Source: Oscillospiraceae bacterium
GTDB lineage: Bacteria; Bacillota_A; Clostridia; Oscillospirales; Oscillospiraceae
Reading direction: 5' to 3'
NCBI GenBank assembly: GCA_017549325.1
Contig: JAFYVA010000020.1
Span: forward strand, 1-8,805
Length of the DNA: 8,805 bases
Position 1 is the stretch's first letter. Each line of letters starts with the position of its first letter. Below the pieces are notes generated by a model that was given only the letters and a program-made list of their open reading frames with translations, did no database searches and was not told the DNA's origin. Both the position numbers and the translations under genes were made by a program. Shown here in pieces: positions 5,625 to 8,805 of this stretch.

Positions 5625-7289
5625 TTATTGGATTGCCTCCTGCAGCTCCTTTGCCAGACGCTGCATGGTGGCCTCGTCGCCCTTGTTGACGGCGCGGTCG
5701 TAGGTGAGGAAGCCGTTGATCTCGTCCTCCACGTCGCTGACCTGCGTCATGATGGCGCCGCACAGGCCGTTTTTCACGGCGGGAAGGATGCGCTTGCGGT
5801 AGAGAGCCTCGATCTGCACCTGAAAATCGGCAATGGAGGTGCAGGTCTTATAGCCGTAGGCATTTTTGGGGTTGAAGAGGTGTCCCTCCACGGCGCAGGC
5901 GTAGCCGCCGAACTCGCTGAGGAACAGGGGCTTATCCGAGGGGGTTAATTGACCCCATGGGCCGAAGTAGATATGGCGGCTGTCCACATCGCTCTTATGG
6001 CGGCGGAACCAGCCGGAAGTGGCGTCGATGATACGGCTGCTGTCCATCCCGCGCAGTACCTCATAGGCGTGGTCGGCATCGAACTGACCCCAGCCCTCGT
6101 TAAAGACGGTCCAGCAGAGGATGGAGGGGTGGTTGCCCAGCTGCGCGACCGTCTCGGCCATGCTGTCGAAGAAACGGCGGCGGGTCAGCGCGTCACGGTG
6201 GAGCTTCGTATCGTTCAGCTTCTGCAGGCCCACCGTGGGAAGGGCAGTGTCGCGGAAGAAGGAGTACTCGCCGTTGTTGACCATGTCCTGCACCACGATC
6301 ATACCCAGCTTGTCGCACTGATAGTAGAATTCCTCCGGCTCTACCTTGATGTGCTTGCGCAGCGTGTTGAAGCCCAGTGCCTTCATGGCGCGGATGTCCT
6401 CGGTATAGCAGGCCGGGGCGGGGGCGGTATAGATGCCCTCGGGCCAGTAGCCCTGATCGAGGAGTCCGTGGAGGAAATAGGGCTTGCCGTTGAGCAGCAG
6501 GCGGGGCACGCCGTTCACGGTGGCGCTCTCGATGGTGCGCAGGGCGAAGTAGCTCTCCACCCGATCCTGCGCCGTCTCTACGGTGAAATCGTAGAGGTGG
6601 GGACTTTTGGGACTCCACAGTCGGGGCTGCTCGGGTGTGATGACGGCGCGTCCGTCCTCAAGGGGATACGCCCTTCCCTCGCAGCGCACCACGCCCTCTG
6701 CGGCAGGTGTGACGGTGACGACGGCGCAGGTCATGTCGGTGCGGATGTCCAGCGACTCGATGTACTGTCGGGGCACGCACTCCAGCCATACGCTCTGCCA
6801 GATGCCGCTGACGGGGGTGTACCACATACCGCCCCGCTTCAGACTCTGCTTGCCGTAGGGGAAGGAGGTGTCCCGCAGATCGTCATAGCAGCGGATGACC
6901 AGCGTGTTCTCCTCCGCCATCGCATCGGTGATATCCACGGTGAAGGCCGTGTAGCCGCCCTCGTGATGACCGACGTGCTGTGAGTTTACATAAATATCGG
7001 CGATCTGGTCGGCGGCGCCGATGTGCAGCAGGACGCGCTTGTCCGTGCGCTCCTCGGACAGGGAGAAGGTGCGGCGGTAGAAGAGATAACTGCCCGGTTC
7101 TACGGTTCTTCCGATGCCCGAAAGGGCGCTCTCGGGGCAGAAGGGGACGGTGATGACCTCGTCATACTGCTCGGGGAGATCGCCATATTTAGAAAGGCAG
7201 AAATCCCAAGTGCCGTTTAAGTTTACATAATTGTTTCGTTTGAGCTGTGGACGGGGATAGATGTCCCAAATTGCGGTGCTGTGCCTCAT
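5625..7289 (-). CDS. Glycoside hydrolase family 2 enzyme (beta-galactosidase/beta-glucuronidase-like), compact
   Basis: 554 aa. The start is ATG at 7289-7287, with AAGGAG (complement of 7296-7301) six bases upstream; the open frame continues 48 codons further through the promoter and is not coding. Residues 1 to about 172 form the jelly-roll sugar-binding domain (NLNGTWDF, YRRTF, GGYTAFTVDIT, SGIWQSVWLE at 161-170), about 173-265 an Ig-like domain, and about 266-554 the catalytic barrel (NGKPYFLHGLLDQGYWPEG, ALGFNTLRKHIKVEP). N397-E398 is the acid/base pair and E459 in LSEFGG the nucleophile. SDVEDEINGFLTYDR near the end supports this clade. There is no signal peptide, so it acts on imported glycosides in the cytoplasm. 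It lacks the extra C-terminal domains of LacZ and I see no clear NxKG glucuronide-recognition motif, so the sugar is uncertain. No transporter lies beside it. Single-gene transcript. Confidence 0.9.
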   Translation of the reverse strand: MRHSTAIWDIYPRPQLKRNNYVNLNGTWDFCLSKYGDLPEQYDEVITVPFCPESALSGIGRTVEPGSYLFYRRTFSLSEERTDKRVLLHIGAADQIADIYVNSQHVGHHEGGYTAFTVDITDAMAEENTLVIRCYDDLRDTSFPYGKQSLKRGGMWYTPVSGIWQSVWLECVPRQYIESLDIRTDMTCAVVTVTPAAEGVVRCEGRAYPLEDGRAVITPEQPRLWSPKSPHLYDFTVETAQDRVESYFALRTIESATVNGVPRLLLNGKPYFLHGLLDQGYWPEGIYTAPAPACYTEDIRAMKALGFNTLRKHIKVEPEEFYYQCDKLGMIVVQDMVNNGEYSFFRDTALPTVGLQKLNDTKLHRDALTRRRFFDSMAETVAQLGNHPSILCWTVFNEGWGQFDADHAYEVLRGMDSSRIIDATSGWFRRHKSDVDSRHIYFGPWGQLTPSDKPLFLSEFGGYACAVEGHLFNPKNAYGYKTCTSIADFQVQIEALYRKRILPAVKNGLCGAIMTQVSDVEDEINGFLTYDRAVNKGDEATMQRLAKELQEAIQ

Positions 7290-7333
7290 CGTGTGCTCCT
7301 TCTCTGCGCTGCTGCGCGGGTATTGGTGTGAGT

Positions 7334-7362
7334 ATTGTAGCACAAGGCGGGGAAAAGTACAA
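7334..7362 (-). promoter_or_regulatory. Promoter of the GH2 gene, extended -10
   Basis: On the minus strand, TGC-TACAAT (complement of 7334-7342) is an extended -10 element. The -35 at 17 bases, TTGTAC (complement of 7357-7362), matches only the first three consensus bases. A weak -35 with an extended -10 suggests help from an activator. The predicted start is near 7327, with a leader of about 38 bases. Confidence 0.6.
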
Positions 7363-7366
7363 CAAA

Positions 7367-7386
7367 ATTGGTCAACTGTTGCCAAT
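7367..7386. promoter_or_regulatory. Operator-like dyad in the divergent GH2/DUF1622 intergenic region
   Basis: The site ATTGGTCAACTGTTGCCAAT has outer arms ATTGG/CCAAT and an inner perfect palindrome CAAC-T-GTTG, with one unpaired T in the left arm. Its centre is 42.5 bases from the last base of the predicted -10 box on each side, so one regulator could act on both promoters. The regulator is not in the window. Confidence 0.4.
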
Positions 7387-7413
7387 GTCACATTCTGCGC
7401 CGCGTAAACGGTG

Positions 7414-7419
7414 TATACT
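7414..7419 (+). promoter_or_regulatory. Likely -10 box of the DUF1622 gene
   Basis: TATACT at 7414-7419 matches five of six consensus bases and lies 35 bases before the ATG. I find no good -35 at 16-18 bases upstream, so the promoter is weak or activator-dependent. Confidence 0.45.
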
Positions 7420-7454
7420 ATCACCATAAACAAAACAAAAGAAGGTGAAAGACG

Positions 7455-7811
7455 ATGTTGGAGCGTGTTGTGGAATTTGTTCTGGAGATTCTGATTCCCC
7501 TGTGCGAGCTGATGGGGATCGTGATCGTGGCGGTATCGGTGGTGAGCGCCTTTTGGAAATACCTGCGCGGACTGATCGGCAAGGAGCGCTGCAATATTAT
7601 GTTTCTTCTGGCCAGCGGTCTGGCGCTGAGTCTGGAGTTTAAGATGGCGGCCGAGGTGCTTAAGACGGTGCTGCTGAGTGATTTAAGGGAACTGCTGGTG
7701 CTGGGTGTGGTCATCGTGCTGCGGGCATTGCTGGCGCTGCTGCTCCACTTTGAGATGAAGCATTGCCAGAACAAGGCCTGTGACGGATGCTGCTCAAGAA
7801 AGAACGGGTAA
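7455..7811 (+). CDS. DUF1622 family small membrane protein with Cys-rich tail
   Basis: 118 aa from ATG 7455, with AAGGTG at 7442-7447 as ribosome binding site. Three hydrophobic segments are visible (about 8-36, 48-62 and 72-98). The family signature is in the middle: a basic RCNIMFLLASGLALSLEFK stretch, then AAEVLKTVL and DLRELLVLGVVIVLRALLALLL. DUF1622 proteins are common in bacteria and have no established function. After the last helix there is an unusual tail with H103, C104, C109, C112 and C113, followed by SRKNG; most members I know of end soon after the helix with a charged residue pair. The tail could bind a metal or form disulfides, but this is inference. Transcribed alone, divergent from GH2, and closed by its own terminator. 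Confidence 0.82.
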   Translation: MLERVVEFVLEILIPLCELMGIVIVAVSVVSAFWKYLRGLIGKERCNIMFLLASGLALSLEFKMAAEVLKTVLLSDLRELLVLGVVIVLRALLALLLHFEMKHCQNKACDGCCSRKNG

Positions 7812-7841
7812 AAGGCGGGAAACCGAGCGCTCTCGTACAGG

Positions 7842-7858
7842 TGGAATCAAACATTCCA
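7842..7858. repeat. Small inverted repeat TGGAAT-N5-ATTCCA
   Basis: Six-base arms (7842-7847 and 7853-7858) around CAAAC, between the DUF1622 stop and its terminator. There is no T run, so it is not a terminator. It may be an mRNA 3'-end hairpin or a chance dyad. Confidence 0.35.
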
Positions 7859-7870
7859 AACATTTGGTAG

Positions 7871-7906
7871 AAAAACGGGTACTTTTTCGATAAGTTGCCC
7901 GTTTTT
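7871..7906 (+). terminator. Rho-independent terminator after the DUF1622 gene
   Basis: AAAAACGGG (7871-7879) pairs with CCCGTTTTT (7898-7906). Inside it ACTT (7881-7884) pairs with AAGT (7892-7895), leaving a small internal bulge. The 3' arm ends in five Ts. The A-rich 5' arm means it could also stop minus-strand transcripts. Confidence 0.8.
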
Positions 7907-7979
7907 CGGTTATTTGTGCATAAATTTTTGTTGTGAAAAAATTATCTTGATTAAAAAGCGTGGTTTTCAACAGTTTTTC
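7907..7979. other. AT-rich spacer upstream of the hppA promoter
   Basis: Much richer in A+T than the flanking genes, with runs such as AAATTTTTG and GAAAAAATTA. It may serve as an UP-element-like or curved region. It also contains GTTG-t-GAAAA (7930-7939) and TTTTCAAC (7964-7971), an imperfect, widely spaced inverted repeat. I see no gene here on either strand. Confidence 0.4.
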
Positions 7980-8008
7980 TTGCCATATCCTTGCATTTAT
8001 ACTAAAAT
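7980..8008 (+). promoter_or_regulatory. Sigma-A-type promoter of hppA
   Basis: TTGCCA (7980-7985) and TAAAAT (8003-8008) each match five of six consensus bases and are exactly 17 bases apart. The predicted start is near 8015, giving a leader of about 67 bases. The leader holds a TCAGT/ACTGA hairpin (8023-8040) and then a purine-rich stretch. Confidence 0.72.
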
Positions 8009-8081
8009 ATATATGTTTAGAATCAGTTGAGACAGACTGAGCTAATGGAAAAGGAACAGAAGAAAGAAAGGAAAAAACGAT

Positions 8082-8805
8082 ATGGATAAGCTTGCTATCC
8101 TTGCGCCTGTGTTGGGTGTGGTTGCGCTGCTGTTTGCGTTCTACCTCTCCCGCAAAGTTTCCAAGCAGGACGCAGGAACTGACAGAATGAAGGAGATCGC
8201 CGCCTTTATCCACGAGGGCGCGCAGGCCTTTTTGATGGCCGAGTACAAGATCCTGGTGATCTTTGTGGCGGTGCTGTTTGTGGTTGTCGGCTTCGGCATC
8301 AACTGGGCCACGGCCATTGCATTTTTGGTAGGTGCTGCCTTCTCCACCTTTGCCGGCTACTGCGGCATGAATGTGGCCACCAAGGCCAATGTGCGTACCG
8401 CCGCCGCTGCCAAGGATTCCGGCATGAACAAGGCCCTGTCCATCGCCTTCTCCGGCGGTGCCGTTATGGGTATGTGCGTGGTGGGCCTCGGTCTGCTGGG
8501 CTGCGGCGCAGTTTACCTGATCACCGGTAACGCCAATGTGCTCTCCGGTTTCTCTCTGGGTGCTTCCTCCATCGCACTGTTTGCCCGTGTGGGCGGCGGT
8601 ATCTACACCAAGGCAGCCGACGTTGGTGCTGATCTGGTGGGTAAGGTGGAAGCCGGTATCCCTGAAGATGACCCCCGTAACCCTGCAACCATCGCCGATA
8701 ACGTCGGTGACAACGTCGGCGACGTGGCCGGTATGGGCGCTGACTTGTTTGAGTCCTATGTTGGTTCCATCGTTTCTGCCATTACCCTGGGCGCTGTTAC
8801 CTACA
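8082..8805 (+). CDS. hppA: Membrane-bound ion-translocating pyrophosphatase, 5' part (runs off window)
   Basis: ATG 8082, with AAAGGA (8067-8072) nine bases upstream. The frame is open to the end of the window, giving the first 241 residues of a family usually about 650-800 aa long. The enzyme hydrolyses cytoplasmic pyrophosphate and pumps Na+ or H+ outward. Seen: an N-terminal helix (about 4-22), [14 protein letters not shown], several more hydrophobic helices, then the family hallmark [20 protein letters not shown] with the D(x7)KxE substrate-binding motif (D180, K188, E190). [20 protein letters not shown] follows, with the Mg-PPi binding aspartates. E224 in DLFESYVGS sits where Na+-pumping, K+-dependent enzymes carry their gate glutamate, rather than in the plant-type shifted position. 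The K+-dependence residue lies beyond the window. Such pumps let anaerobes recover energy from biosynthetic pyrophosphate. Identification is secure; ion choice is inferred. Confidence 0.96.
   Translation, partial: MDKLAILAPVLGVVALLFAFYLSRKVSKQDAGTDRMKEIAAFIHEGAQAFLMAEYKILVIFVAVLFVVVGFGINWATAIAFLVGAAFSTFAGYCGMNVATKANVRTAAAAKDSGMNKALSIAFSGGAVMGMCVVGLGLLGCGAVYLITGNANVLSGFSLGASSIALFARVGGGIYTKAADVGADLVGKVEAGIPEDDPRNPATIADNVGDNVGDVAGMGADLFESYVGSIVSAITLGAVTY

Noticed and set aside
5949..6983. Plus-strand 344-codon frame opposite the GH2 gene
   Set aside because: It lies wholly inside a clear GH2 coding region on the other strand and shows no family features.
7290..7433. Upstream extension of the GH2 gene by 48 codons
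   Set aside because: It runs through the promoter and dyad. The ATG at 7289 has a good ribosome binding site and starts just before the conserved YPRPQLKRNNYVNLNGTWDF.
7931..7948. TTGTGAA half-site before hppA as a Rex operator
   Set aside because: Only the left half fits; the right half (TTATCTT) does not match, so no operator is claimed.
7794..8213. Minus-strand 139-codon frame across the hppA promoter region
   Set aside because: It covers the DUF1622 terminator, the AT-rich promoter and the hppA start, and its product looks like translated non-coding sequence.

Overview
The window looks like chromosome from an anaerobic, low-spore or gut-type member of the Clostridia, probably the Oscillospirales/Ruminococcaceae. 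The reasons are GC-rich coding sequence with GAG/AAG/CTG-dominated codon use, strong AGGAGG-type ribosome binding sites, sigma-A-like promoters in AT-rich gaps, and gene content typical of that group (TelA plus a TPM-domain protein, an enoate-reductase-type flavoprotein, a short GH2 enzyme, DUF1622, and a membrane pyrophosphatase). The genus cannot be read from the sequence. I see no rRNA, tRNA, CRISPR array, insertion sequence, origin or riboswitch.

Layout. (1) Bases 1-1644 hold the end of a TelA-like 'toxic anion resistance' gene, then a two-helix TPM-domain membrane protein with a Gly/Arg-rich tail, closed by a strong terminator. (2) Bases 1685-5624 hold a self-contained three-gene operon. 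It has a good promoter (TTGCAA-N17-TATACT) with an 18-bp palindrome over the expected transcription start. The genes are a 689-aa flavin/Fe-S oxidoreductase of the 2-enoate reductase/2,4-dienoyl-CoA reductase type, the large (catalytic) subunit of an aconitase X-type dehydratase, and its small swivel-domain subunit. The operon ends in a bidirectional terminator. (3) Bases 5625-7289, on the minus strand, hold a compact 554-aa GH2 glycosidase. (4) It is divergent from a small DUF1622 membrane protein (7455-7811) with a cysteine-rich tail; a dyad lies midway between the two predicted -10 boxes. (5) After another terminator and an AT-rich gap with a clear promoter, the 5' end of hppA, a membrane-bound ion-pumping pyrophosphatase, runs off the window.

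The most interesting unit is the three-gene operon. Aconitase X enzymes dehydrate hydroxy acids; the mevalonate-phosphate member makes an alpha,beta-unsaturated carboxylate. Enoate reductases reduce exactly that kind of double bond with NADH. Together they would form a 'dehydrate then reduce' module that turns a beta-hydroxy acid into a saturated acid and disposes of NADH. The palindrome at the promoter resembles, imperfectly, the operator of the NADH sensor Rex. The substrate is unknown, and the joint pathway is inference from family chemistry and operon structure.
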